Source: Fagopyrum homotropicum (taxonomy: Eukaryota > Streptophyta > Magnoliopsida > Caryophyllales > Polygonaceae). Taken from it: a stretch of DNA of 64,000 nt. Every line of letters begins with the position of its first letter. Within the stretch, counting starts at the first letter, position 1. The translations under genes and the position numbers were made by a program. The stretch lies in contig BSWB01000003.1 of the NCBI GenBank assembly GCA_033239125.1, forward strand, positions 132,794,320-132,858,319, in the 5' to 3' direction. The notes below the pieces were generated by a model. That model saw only the letters and a list, made by a program, of their open reading frames with translations. It had not been told where the DNA came from and did not search any database. Below are positions 10,667 through 21,499 of this stretch, in pieces.

Positions 10667-13600
10667 TGTTCGCCCGAAAACGTGCGTGCAAATAAGCTTT
10701 ATATTTATAAAACTAAAATAAAAGCAAGCGCACCCGCAGTGTACGGATCGGCGTAGATTAGCAAGTATTCCAGAGTATCGAACTCAGAGATTTGGTGAGT
10801 CAAATTCAGTCTCAAGTAGTCAAGAAAGTAAAAATGTAAAGCTTTGCAAATATTGGGAAAACAGCAACCCTAAAGATCCGGATATCAAATTGTGGCAATC
10901 AATTCAAGATATTTTATAAGTATAAGGACAGAGTTGAGAATTGCAAAGGTATGCTAAGGCAAGGTAATGTACGGTGAAGTTCCAAAACCCTATATGTCTC
11001 ATCCAAAGACTCTTCTATAAAGGTTGTTGAGGCTGCAGTATAGAAAGGATCTAAGGACAAGAATTAATCTCAAATACCCAAGCTTGTAACCCAAGGAATC
11101 AAAGACAAACCAAAACGGTTAAGCTTGTGACACTCGAAACCGAAATAGAGGATGTTGAGTCTCACTACTACCTAGGAAAGGCAAGCCAAGACTAAGTTAA
11201 AGCAAATCCTTAACTTTGGATTAAAGCAAAAGCAAAGGTCATAAAACAGGGAAAATCACGGTTAGTTTTTCAGGATCCACGGTCGTGGAACTCAAGAACA
11301 AGCCGTGATTTAGGGTGTCGACAAAGTCTCTCGCACTCTCAGGGTCCAATTTGTTTCCGATCGATCTATCATCATCTAAGCCACAACTATCAACCCTTTA
11401 CCTTAGAATTGCTAAAGGGTTTTAGCCAACAATCATTGTCATTGATTCAATATTCAAATATGAAAGAGAGAAAGATGAAAACCTTCAAAAACTCAATAAA
11501 AACTCAATATCAATCTCAAATCCGAAACACAAGATGAAATGTTCAATGGATTCAGAATGTGTAATAAGAAACCTCACAATAATCTCAGGCAAGAACGAAG
11601 AACTGGATGTCAATCTGTCTTCAATATTAAAACCTAAGAAAGATCCAAACTTCCGCCGCAAGCAAACTTCGATCTGCAACTAGCTGTCGTTTCAAAACTC
11701 TAAGCGGCGTCCAATCAGCCCTCAGCGCGGATGCTAAGCGTGGATCCTTGAAACTCCTTTCTCCAGCCTTTTTATAGAGCGAGAAAGGGTTAAGATAAAA
11801 GCCCATTAACATTGCTAACGTGGCAAAAAAATGACACGTCAAAAGATTGTCAAAATCACGGCCATATACACTTTCCACGGCCGTGGAATAGACCATGTAA
11901 GTTTCTGTAATGCTCCAAACTCTTCTCCACGTTCATAATGCCAAGTCCACGGCCGTGGATTAGGGCGTGGACTTCAAATTTCCTTCTCCACGGCCGTAAT
12001 TCAGGGCGTGGACTTGCATAACTTCTTTCTTTGCCTTTGTTTCGTGCAATCCTTCATCCATGCTCCTTCCTTAGCCTCTCTAATGCATCTCCTTGTCCTC
12101 GAACATGATCAAATACTCCTTTTCATCCATCATTTGCTCCAATTCAAGCTCTTATTCACCTATAAACAAAACAAAGCTAGTGTATATCTCAATATCGACA
12201 AAATAGGTGAACAAGCTCACAATTGCTTCAAAACTACATCCATGTACACATAAAAGAGGTCAAAAACATCTAAAACATGTGCTGAGAATGTGATCATATT
12301 TCATGCTAACATGGGTGTTACGCTAGAATTGTACGACACAAATCCAAGCCAAGAGTGCGAAGAACTCGTTTTCCCAAAATGTGCACAGACAAAGTATTAA
12401 ATTTATGACTCAATCTAATCTCCTAAACTACCTAGCGAAATCCGCAGTGTACGGATCATTATGTAGGAAGGAATGTATTCCAAAGTCGAATACAAGGACT
12501 GAGGTGAAATCAAATCATTCAATGATCATGTATAGTACAAATGTAAACTAGGTTGAGATGAGGAATAAAGAAATGCAAAACACAATATTTTTTATTGGTT
12601 TTGGGTGATCAAACAAGGATCACAAATATATCAACACAAATAAGCAAACAACAAACAAACACAAGAATAGGTGATAAGAGGTAAGAAATGCGGATTCTAG
12701 AGATTCGGAATTCCGATTATGACAATGAACTCATGCATCTAAAGATCAGAGGAAAGCTGCGGTTGTTAGGAGTTGGGTGTTTCTCTAATGGGAGCAATTA
12801 CCGGGTAAGTCTCATGCTCAACTAGTCTCGCACCTAAGTTCCTATTACCGGGTAAGTCTCAAGGAACCTAAGGATGGGAATTCTACACAAACTGGCCACT
12901 ACCTAAGGGTCAAACCCCTCCTTACCGGGTAAGTCTCGGAAAAGGTAAGTCTTAGGCAACGATCCTAGCACACTCAATCCATTAGCGGCTTTTTTGGCTC
13001 ACTACTACCTAGAGTTCATGATCTTATGTATCTAAGAGAGGAAATTACCGGGCAAGTCTCTTTCCTCAAATAGGTTGCTAGCAAAGGTCACCCTAGGCTA
13101 GATTTAAGCTGAATAAACACTAGGATTTCAAAACATCTACATCCCAACATCCAGATTAATCAATATAAGTACAACATGTCAAAACCACGGGTGGATCATG
13201 GAAACCACGGCAGTGGAAACATGAAGAACAAGCCGTGATTCTATACTGAGTTAGGGTTTCGAACACATATCCATCCTAAGATAACATGCAAGTCCATACA
13301 ATCATAGTCCAAGGCATAAACATCATTCCTTCACCCTAGAATCACAACTACTCAGCCAACAACATACATTTCAAGATCAAACTTCATAAATAAAGCATGA
13401 TTGCAAGTCATGGCTAGAAAATGAAGATAAGATCAAGGAACAATAAGTTACAAGCTAGAATAGAAGTTACCAAGTCTTACAAAGGCTTCAAGAGCTGCTC
13501 CAAGTTGTCAACAAGGGAAACCTCACTCAAAACCACTCAAATCTCACTACAAAACTAAAATCTACACTAACCTCTCCAAAGAACACCCACAAGGGTGCTT

Positions 13601-14139
13601 GGAAGAGAAGCTACAATGGAGGAGTATTCTTGGGGAGAAGATGGGTCACAAAGGTCTGGAAGATCCCCCAAAAACAGCCTGCAAAAATCACTTATGTACT
13701 CCACAAAAAAGCAAGGGTCGGACAAAGAAATCGTGTGACAAGTGTCAAAGCTGTCCAGACAGAAATCACAGGCAAAACCACGGGCGTGGAAATGCCCTCT
13801 GGGCCGTGGTTCTACACCAGAAGCCTTCCTTGGATGACCAAGTCATGAATTGGTGCAACGCATGCACGAATAAGGTCTTTTGTGTTCTCCTTTGCACATA
13901 GATTGCTCCTTAAAGAGTCCGGAAGTGTGCCACCACAAGGAATGATCCTCGAATGTATCGATTAAGTCCAAGAGCTCCCCAAAATACCTACAAAACCGAC
14001 AAGAGCTTGTGTAGACGTCTATTTCGACAATATGGATGAATTAAGCGTAAACATCACGAACTAATGCGCAAACATGCATGAATGGAAAGGAAAACTATCT
14101 AAAAGAGTGCCTAAACTAGTGTCAAAAATCATGTCATCA
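10667..14139 (-). mobile_element. Athila-type compound LTR, minus orientation
   Basis: Inverted partner of 4875-8341, 3473 bp long against 3467 bp. On the minus strand it starts TGATGACATGATTTTTGAC at 14139 and ends CGGGCGAACA at 10667, directly before the primer-binding site and gag. It therefore acts as the 5' LTR of the gag at 8760-10566. The same two-half structure is present: half A 12370-14139, a decayed primer-binding-site spacer, and half B 10667-12300. CCACGGCCGTGG palindromes lie at 11875-11886 and 11947-11958. Upstream at 14140 and beyond lies another Athila-like coding relic in the same orientation, so this LTR might also be the 3' LTR of a second, partly deleted element. Confidence 0.75.
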
Positions 14140-14441
14140 GTGGGCCTTCCGTCTCAATCCAGGCGTAGTGATTCATCTCGGTCGAGGTGATCATGTAGTC
14201 AACCGAGATGAACTTCATCTACGTGCAAATCTCTAAAAACTGGTCCAATATCGAATTTATATACAACTTCCATGGTTCTTATGCCTTCCTTGTAGCTCCT
14301 CAATGCTCCAAAATGTAGCTCCAATGACTCCTTAAATCCTTTGGCTCCATATCGATCCAAAACGTACCATTTTTCCTACAATTACAACAAAAATGGGTGT
14401 AGACCTCGATTCTTGCAAAGGTAAACAAAACGACATGATCA
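14140..14441 (-). other. Non-coding stretch between third ORF and LTR
   Basis: The minus-strand sequence after the third ORF includes repeated words such as CTCGGTCGAGGTGAT and CAACCGAGATGA, like those inside the pol relic at 1900-2150. It ends GACGGAAGGCCCAC directly before the LTR start. The purine-rich GACGGAAGG could be a weak polypurine tract, which would suit a 3' LTR. No coding signal is seen. Confidence 0.4.
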
Positions 14442-15155
14442 TCAAGAATATATATCCATGCATGCAGATTTATGAAGATAAAATGTCCAAACCAATCCCA
14501 AAATATAGATTGTAATGCATGCTATCAAGGTGTCAATGGAAAAATAAGAAATGATCTTGGGGAGGAAATTGGCATACGATAGTGGGATGGTGATAGTGGA
14601 GTTAATGGTGTGAAGCATGTGATTGAGGATAAGGTTTGGCAAATCAACATCTAGACGACTCATCATCTGGTAAATCAACTCTAGGGTTTGATTGGTGAAG
14701 AGCTCCCTATAATTTGCTCGAGGAATAACACATTTAACCAATAGCATAAACACTATCTTGGCTTCTAGGGTTAGAGAGGTGTGAGTGAGTTTGGGAGATG
14801 TGGAGGAGGGGGTGAGGAATTTCTCCTTAGCCAACCGAACACTCTCAGTTTGGGATGGATGGTGGTAAGTGATGAAGGTAAGAAGGCCTAAAATCTGAGC
14901 AATAAGAGTTGGGATAATGATAATAGGCTTACCTTCCATAATGGATTCGAGGGTTAGGGTTCCTTTGTCCCTTCTAGCCGTGAGGTTCACATAGAACAAC
15001 CTTGTGAGCCTTGTGTAGGCTATCTCCTATGGATTGAGCATCTTCCGAATTGAGAAGCCCTTGAGCAAGGTGATGCAGGGCAATTGAAGAGCTTCCAAGA
15101 ACTCCACGTCCACCAAATCACACATACAAAGCTGCCTGGTGTGGAACCCGTCGAG
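14442..15155 (-). pseudogene. Athila-like third ORF, C-terminal part
   Basis: A minus-strand reading frame of about 185 codons opens at 14999, and readable sequence extends upstream to 15155 across one TAG (15027-15029): WLDGFHTRQLCMCDLVDVEF, FSIRKMLNP, TRLTRLFYVNLTA. The FYVNL motif and overall pattern resemble the plant-transposon protein domain found in the env-position ORF of some Athila-like elements; I judge this from memory of the family pattern. The C-terminus has two hydrophobic stretches (IIIIPTLIAQILGLLTFI and ISYFSIDTLIACITIYILGL). The N-terminal part continues at 17320-17548 on the far side of the solo LTR that splits it. Confidence 0.55.
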
Positions 15156-15160
15156 CCAAG
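15156..15160. repeat. 5 bp target-site duplication CCAAG (left)
   Basis: CCAAG directly precedes the LTR start TGTAAGAGCC and recurs directly after its end at 17315-17319. A 5 bp duplication is the standard footprint of plant LTR-retrotransposon integrase. Confidence 0.85.
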
Positions 15161-16524
15161 TGTAAGAGCCTTAGTCTTTTATAGATCCTGTGCTAGCGCC
15201 TCAGCAGAGATGTAGGTGTCGAGCCTTGCCTAAGCCGCCCCTGCGCCTCCTGGGTCCGCCCTTGCGGATTCTGGTGGTCTACAGCCATCTTTGTTGACCT
15301 TGACCCGTGCTTTACTCTTCTCTTCCCCTATAAGTTTCCTCCTGATTCTGATGAGGGTTTCTTCTTCTTATTCTTCTTATTCTTCTTCTTCATCCTTTGA
15401 TCTTCTCCTTGAAGTTCTTGATCTTGTTTGAGAGTTGTGTGGCTTTGGTTGATGATGATGTTGGATGTTGTTTATGTTGTGTTGTGAGAGCCAGTTGAGC
15501 TTGTGCTAGTGTTGATCCCTTCCTCTGTTTAGGTTACAGTTGTGGTAAGCTCTTCCTCTTTCTTATTTCTTTCTTTCCTTTCTTCTTTTTCCATCTTCTA
15601 ACTTAGGATTCCACAAGTTGAATCTTGTTTTCGATCTTCCTAGGCTCGTTTTGATGCTTATATGTATGTATATGTATGTATATAGTTGTTGGCTAGTGAA
15701 GATTTGAAGAGAGTCGAGTGAAGGATCGAAGAGAAGTCGAAGACGTGCTCACTGTTGTCTAGCCGCCCCTGCGCCACCAAGGACCGCCCCTGCCCCTGGT
15801 GAGCCGTTGCCCCTACATGTGGAGCCGCCGCCCCTGCGCCTCCCTGTGTCCAACTCATGGGCCTTTCTTGTCATGTATGTGCGTCTTATTTAGGGCCTGC
15901 CTAGGATGGCATGGACCCTTTCCTTTCCTAGTGCGGGTGGCTTAGTACCATGCTAGGTATGTGTATGAGGATAGGATGATGATAATGATTATGATATCGA
16001 TATATGCCGGTTATGGCTTTGAGGTTTAGTACGTTGTGAGGCTTATAGGTTGTTTGTGATCCTTATGGATCCCTTGGGTCTAGGTTTGACCCCTTGGATT
16101 AATAGGAGATTTGATATCTCTTTATGCCTTGTTATTAGGCAGTGTTGTTATCCGGATTAAGGTTGATCGTGGTTGAGAGTATCAAAGGTTGAGGTAAGTC
16201 CGTAGGACTTACTTAGCTACCATCCATGTATTGGATATATGCATGAGTGGTTTGTGTTATATGCTTGATAGCATGCGATATCGATGATTAACGACCTATG
16301 TTTTATTGGTAGCCCCCTTGCAGTGGTAGTGATAACCTTTCCCTTTCATCCTGTAAGGAGTCTGGGAGGTTCTCTGAGGTCAGACCACACTGGTATACGG
16401 GATGGGCACTTCACCTCTCCCATCCGGTACACGGGTAGTGCGCCGATACTATTCCAGCTGGCTATAGCACCCAGAGGCGAGGATGATACGTTCCTCATGT
16501 CATATGTATATATATATATATAGA

Positions 16525-16762
16525 GAGTGTAGATCATATGAGAACAACCCTAATGTGTATACATGAGAACAGATTCGTAATTGTTATTAGTTTTGTTACG
16601 AATGTGTCATATCGTTTAATGTATTATTCGTAGTTATTGTGGTTATTCCTAATTATTATTAATTATGATATCTACACTAAATCTCGACCCTTAATACTCA
16701 TCATCCAACGGTCTAAGATTGTTCTCATGTATACACGTTAGGGGTGTTCTCATGGGAACCAC

Positions 16763-16766
<4 letters not shown>
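16525..16766. mobile_element. MITE with ~45 bp inverted repeats
   Basis: About 240 bp with inverted ends. The left end begins GAGTGTAGATCATATGAGAAC; the reverse complement of the right end begins GGGTGTGGTTCCCATGAGAAC. Both continue with A(A/C)CCCTAA(T/C)GTGTATACATGAGAAC. It sits inside TA repeats, so the target duplication (TA or longer) cannot be defined. It has no coding capacity. The superfamily is not settled. Confidence 0.65.

Positions 16767-16856
<90 letters not shown>
16767..16856. repeat. TA microsatellite, about 45 units
   Basis: An uninterrupted TA run abutting the MITE end. A shorter TA run (16506-16521) lies at the other MITE edge, which suggests the MITE landed in, or seeded, a TA tract. 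Confidence 0.95.
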
Positions 16857-16857
<1 letters not shown>

Positions 16858-17314
16858 GATTTGAGTGTATGACTATATATATAAAGATGATGAAAACGGG
16901 TAAATCTGTGACAACATGATTATGTGCTTATGATTCCATGACTTGTGCTTGTGCTTATTATTATCTTATATATGAATGGTTAGCTAACGGTTTTATATCG
17001 TGTTGTAGATGCTTTGCATGATAGGAGAGCTGCAGAGTGATCCCGCAGGGTGACTAGCCGAGGACTTCCGTACATAGGTGTTGCATGGGTTATGGGGATG
17101 TTTGTATACGTTGGATATGACGTTGTTGTTTTGTACTCGGCTATGGTGTTGTATACTCTTTTGATATATAGTTGTATCATTTTATGTATTTGTTTTATAT
17201 CTGTCGGTGTCATGTTGTAAGGTCCAGTAAACTTCTTGTCAGGCTAGGGTCAGGATCCACTGTGAGATCCTAGCCCACGTGGCACCCCGAGTCCCGCGGA
17301 TCTGGGGTGTTACA

Positions 17315-17319
17315 CCAAG
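17315..17319. repeat. 5 bp target-site duplication CCAAG (right)
   Basis: Right-hand copy of the duplication flanking the solo LTR at 15161-17314. Removing the LTR and one CCAAG rejoins the Athila-like ORF at TGTW|LDGFH. Confidence 0.85.
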
Positions 17320-17548
17320 TTCCTGTGATCTTGAAATTGCGGAACCAAGAACTCGGCATCCCAGTTTGGACTTGGAAAGCCAATTTGGCTTGAGTCGCCG
17401 GAGTGGATGGAGTTGTCGAGTCGGAAGAGATGTGAATGGTCACATCCGATCGTGGTGCCGATAATTTGGGTGGTGCCGGAGAAGATGTCTTAGCCTTCTT
17501 GGCGGAAGAGGAAGAGGCAATCCGGTTGGAGATACGCTTGGGAGCCAT
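17320..17548 (-). pseudogene. Athila-like third ORF, N-terminal part
   Basis: Starts at the ATG at 17548 with MAPKRISNRIASSSSAKK, a Ser/Lys/Pro-rich N-terminus, and runs to FRNFKITGTW, where the solo LTR interrupts it. The continuation is at 15155 and below. The ORF also stays open upstream to 17674, but MAPKR is the more plausible start because basic MAPK-like starts are usual for such ORFs; this is inference. The start of the protein lies only about 460 bases from the end of the SIRE relic. Confidence 0.5.
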
Positions 17549-18009
17549 GGATGAGAGTTTTGGAGAGAGAGTTTGAAAAACCGAAGGAAAGAGTGCAATA
17601 ATGGGTCTGAGAGTTTTGAAGATAGGTGAAAAGAATGGATGGGATGGGTGCCTTAAAGAGAGAATCATGTCCAATCAAATCAAATCAAGACCTTTGATAA
17701 AAGAAAAAACCCATTTTGACATGAGAAATCTCTAGATTTTAAAGCAAAACCGATTTTCAAGATAAAATTTAACTTTAGTAAGCATAAAGTCTTGGTGAAA
17801 ATCTTTTGAAATCATTTTATAAAATTCTTCTTTATAATAATTTAATGATCAAGATCTACAAATATGAGAATCATTAATTCTATCCGTGTTTTTCACTTTC
17901 GTCTTTAGAATCCGTGTCAAGACCTTAAATTACATTTCAAGGCCTTGAAATGAAAAACAGACTGCATTATAAGGAGAAAATAAAAAGATTTACTCCCCCA
18001 AGACAATGT
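17549..18009. other. Non-coding junction between Athila-like ORF and SIRE relic
   Basis: AT-rich. On the minus strand it would be the 3' untranslated region of the SIRE relic followed by the 5' side of the Athila-like ORF. It includes GGCCTTGAAATG words like those in the SIRE LTR at 25790-25870, but no full copy of that LTR. The SIRE 3' LTR therefore appears lost or reduced to a trace. The exact boundary was not found. Confidence 0.4.
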
Positions 18010-18779
18010 TTCCATGTTCAATATATGAAGCTCCAATCTAATAAAATTGAATCGATCTTCAGGTAGAGGCTTAATAAATATATCTGCAAGCTACAAGTTA
18101 GTCGAAATAAAAGATATCGATATGTCACATTTTCAACGTGATCACGTATAAAGTGATGTCTTACGTCGATATGCTTTGTTCTTGAATGCTGCACTGGAAT
18201 TTTGGTTATCAAAATAGCACTAGTATTATCATATTTAATAGGTATACCTTTGAGATCAAAACCAAGATCACGAAGTTGTTGAGCTATCCATATAATTTGT
18301 GAACAACAGGTTCCAATAGCTATGTATTCGGTCTCAACTATGGATAGGGTAACACAATTTTGTTTCTATCAACCTTATAGGGATGACCCTAAGAGTTGGC
18401 AACATCCAGAGTACTCTTTCTATCGACCTTATAGCCTACAAAGTCTGCATCTGAATAGCCAACGAGTTTTGCCCTAGATCCCTCGTACCATTGAGATATC
18501 GAAGAATCCTTTTCACAGCTATCAAGTGTGACTCTTTGGGATCAGCTTGGAATCAAGCACGCATATACACGCTAAACATAATGTCAAGTCAACTAGCGGT
18601 TAAATATAACAAAGAACCGATCATACCTCGATACCCCTTTTGTACGACACTCTTACCATTCTTGTCTTGATCTAATGAAATAGTAGAACTCATTGGAGTC
18701 TTTGATACCTTGGATTGATTCATTTTATATCTTGAGCAAATCTTTGGTATACTTGCTTTGGTTTAGAAAGATTCCTTTC
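18010..18779 (-). pseudogene. SIRE RNase H (broken)
   Basis: Across several frames the minus strand reads ADPKESHLIAVKRILRYLNGT, then a KVDRKST block, and finally NTSAILITKIPVQHSRTKHI followed by DVRHHFIRDHVEN, the classic end of Copia RNase H. Stops and shifts interrupt every block. The domain would normally degrade the RNA of RNA-DNA hybrids during reverse transcription. Confidence 0.8.
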
Positions 18780-19560
18780 TTAACTCTTGTAACTTGTAGA
18801 CCAAGAAAGAAATTTAACTCTCCCATTAAGATCGATCATCTCGAATTCTCTATACATATTATTTGAAAATTTCTTGCATAGAGAATCGTTAGTAGCACCA
18901 AATAATATATCATCAACATGGATTTGTACTCCTAATAAATCGTTGCCTTTGGTTTTGACAAACAAAGTTTTGTCAATCAAACCTCTTTGAAAACCGTTTT
19001 CTAAAAGATACTTGGTTAACCTTTCATACCAAGCTCGAGCTTGTTTAAGACCATAAAAAAGCTTTGTCCAATTTTAATACATGATCCGAAAATTTATCAT
19101 TTTTAAAACCAGGAGGTTGAACAACGTAGACTTCTTCTTCTAAGAAGCCATTTAGGAAAGCACACTTAACATTCATTTGAAAAAGCTTTATGTTAATGAA
19201 GGATGCAAATGCAAGTAGCATACGTATGGCTTCTAACCTGGAAATAGGGGCAAATGTCTCCTCGTAATCAATACCTTCTTCTTGGTTATAGTCTTGTTCT
19301 ACAAGTCGTGCTTTGTTTCGAATAACTTTACCATGTTCATCCAACTTGTTTCGAAACATCCATTTTGTTCCTATGACGGATCAATGCTTGGGTCTAGACG
19401 TGAGAGTCCAGACTTTGTTTCTCTCAAACTCATTTAGCTCATTTTCCATGAAAATAATCCAGTTTGGTTCTTGAAATGCTTGAACGTAGGTTTTGGGATC
19501 TAAAAGAGATACAAAAGCAAAAAAAAGCACACAAGTTGTTTAACCTAGATCGAGTTTACA
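18780..19560 (-). pseudogene. SIRE reverse transcriptase (broken)
   Basis: Two readable parts. Positions 19359-19045 give KARLVEQDYNQEEGIDYEET, FAPISRLEAIRMLLAFAS and KCAFLNGFLEEEVYV, which form the N-terminal fingers and palm. Positions 18980-18780 give KTKGNDLLGVQIHVDDILFG, in which the usual YVDD has become HVDD. The two parts are in different frames. The upstream RT start near 19450 (FQEPNWIIFMENEL) is also partly readable. Confidence 0.86.
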
Positions 19561-20150
19561 CACCTGATTTTGGATCAGAGATCATGTTCTCTAGTGGATG
19601 AGATGATGAGTGATTGAATTTTCTCCTCTTGGTGTTTGAGATGTTTAAAGTGTATTTTGATGATCCTTGAGGCTCTAGTACTCGACTTGATTCAGGTATT
19701 GTAGGATTTGCATCTCTATTGCTTATGTAAAGGCCTTGAAGTTGTTGTTCAAGGACTTGAGATTGATGAACATCACTTTGTTGTTGGTCGTTTCAAGGTC
19801 TTGAAGGTGTGTATCAAGGTCTTGAAATTGTTTTTCGGTATCCTAAATTTGTTCTTGCATATTCCAATCTTGAGCTTTAGGAATTTCTTCTTCTCCATCA
19901 GAATTTTGATCTCCATGTCAATTCAGATTAAGATCTGTAAAGCTATCACTCAAAGTATCATCATTTCTTTCAAAAAAAATAACATGAATACTTTCCTCGA
20001 TAATTTTAGTACGTTTATTATAAAAACCCGATAAGCTTTACTATTTGAAGCATATCCGATAAAGATAGCTTCATCACTACGAGCATCAAATTTTCCAAGA
20101 TTATCTTTGCCATTATTATGGACAAAGCAAGTACATCCAAAAGGTTTAAA
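19561..20150 (-). other. SIRE Pol linker, degenerate
   Basis: Between the integrase C-terminus and RT. Repeated CAAGG(C/T)CTTGA-like words occur on the plus strand (19720-19830). Some minus-strand blocks such as a KFDARSDEA-like text near 20090 fit the Copia integrase C-terminus, but no continuous frame remains. Confidence 0.5.
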
Positions 20151-20899
20151 ATAGGAAATATTTGGCTTTTAACCATTAAAGAGTTCTTAAGGAGTCTTTT
20201 TCAAGATAGGGCGTATCAAACATCTATTTAAGATGTAGTTGACCGTGTTAACGGCTTCAACCCAACATTTTTTTTGGCAAACTATTTTCTAAAAGCATAG
20301 TCTAGACATATCCTCCAAGGTGCAGTTCTTACGTTCCACAACCCCGTTTTGTGGAGTTGTTCTAGGAGCTGAAAAGTTGTGTGAAATACCATATTTTGCA
20401 CAAATAAATAAAACTTGAGTTGGTGAAATTATCTACCATGATCGCTTCGAATAGAAACAATTGGCACGTTTTTCAAAGTTTGCAACTCCTTACAAAGTTT
20501 TAAAAACTCATACAAAGCTTCAAATTTTTCTCATAAGAAGGAGATCCATGTAAAACGAGAATAATCATCCACAATGACAAATATGTATTGTTTTCCCTTG
20601 GGAGATTTGGAACGCATAGGACCACATAAATCCATGTGTAAAAGTTCAATAGGTCAAGAAGAACTTACAACCTTCTTTGGTTTGACTGAACCTCTTGTTT
20701 GTTTACCTTGTGTACAAGCTTTACATAGTTCATTAACCTTGAAGTTCAAGTTTGGTAATCCACGTACCAAATATTTTGAAAGAAATTTCTTCATAGTATG
20801 CATGCTTACGTGACCAAGTTTTCTATGCCAAAGCCTTGGATCGTCTGTCAAGGTCTTGAGACACTTTAAACTAGTTCTTGAAACTTGGTTAGTGCTCAT
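20151..20899 (-). pseudogene. SIRE GAG-pre-integrase and integrase (broken)
   Basis: Positions 20899-20654 give DPRLWHRKLGHVSMHTMKK followed by LCKACTQGKQTRGS. These are the H-H-C-C zinc-binding pattern of the Copia GAG-pre-integrase domain. Further down the minus strand, degenerate blocks of the DDE core are readable around 20330-20560 (a GSPSYE-like stretch and a TPQNGVVERKN-like stretch). Integrase normally joins the cDNA to the host chromosome. Here the core is interrupted and inactive. Confidence 0.8.
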
Positions 20900-21002
20900 A
20901 GAATATACGTTATTACATCAAGGGGTAGTAAGCACAATATCACCAGATATGTTATTTTGAACTTCACATTTCTCTGAATCAAAGATCACCCTATTACCTT
21001 TA

Positions 21003-21260
21003 TCACAAGTTATGAGAGATACTTAGCAAATTATACTTTAATACATCAACAAGATAAACATCATCAACGTAGTTAGAAAAATTATATCCGATTTTACCTA
21101 TACCAATGATGTAACACTTCCCTTTATCACCAAAATAATGCTTCCAGTTGATTGCTTCTTTAAATCTGAAAATAGTGAACATTTTATACTCATATGTCTT
21201 GAGCAACCACTATCTAATATCCATTTATGCTCCTTAATCTTTGTGATATCCTGCAAAACA
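21003..21260 (-). pseudogene. SIRE protease region (broken)
   Basis: The reading FKEAINWKHYFGDKGKCYII followed by GIGKIGYNFSNYVDDVYLVD and LKYNLLSIS is the downstream half of the Copia protease region. Just upstream, the Cys/His-rich HKWILDSGC-like text with the catalytic DSG is only partly visible near 21200-21230. It is broken by a frame change. Confidence 0.7.
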
Positions 21261-21499
21261 ACAAACTTCAACCTTTCTATCTAAACCAAATGGAAAATGT
21301 TGATCCATATTCAAGGTGAACCATGTTTGGTGGTCTAGTCCTTTTAGAAACCCAAATTTATTTAACCTGTTCTCTTAAACATAGAGGATAGGGGTTCCGA
21401 ACAATATAAGGGTCTTTTCTCCTATATGGACAAATTGATTTTACATTTTCCTTTTTGCAACAATAGAAACATGTGGGTGTACGAGAACTTCATTTAGCT

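Larger units (their letters stand above)
15161..17314 (+). mobile_element. Solo LTR, Tekay-like family, plus orientation
   Basis: Begins TGTAAGAGCC and ends TCTGGGGTGTTACA, flanked by the 5 bp duplication CCAAG, with no internal region. It is therefore a solo LTR left by LTR-LTR recombination. Family features shared with the other LTRs here are: a palindrome GTAAGTCCGTAGGACTTAC at 16194-16212; the TTAGCTAACGGTTTTAT block near 16980; and a terminal block GATCCACTGTGAGATCCTAGCCC before the end. Two secondary features sit inside it, a MITE (16525-16766) and a long TA repeat. At 2154 bp it is shorter than the 3056 bp copies. It splits the Athila-like third ORF. Confidence 0.88.

Noticed and set aside
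14442..14999. Endogenous retrovirus envelope gene
   Set aside because: The hydrophobic stretches are suggestive only. No signal peptide, cleavage site or fusion peptide is visible, so it is annotated as an Athila-like third ORF of unknown function.
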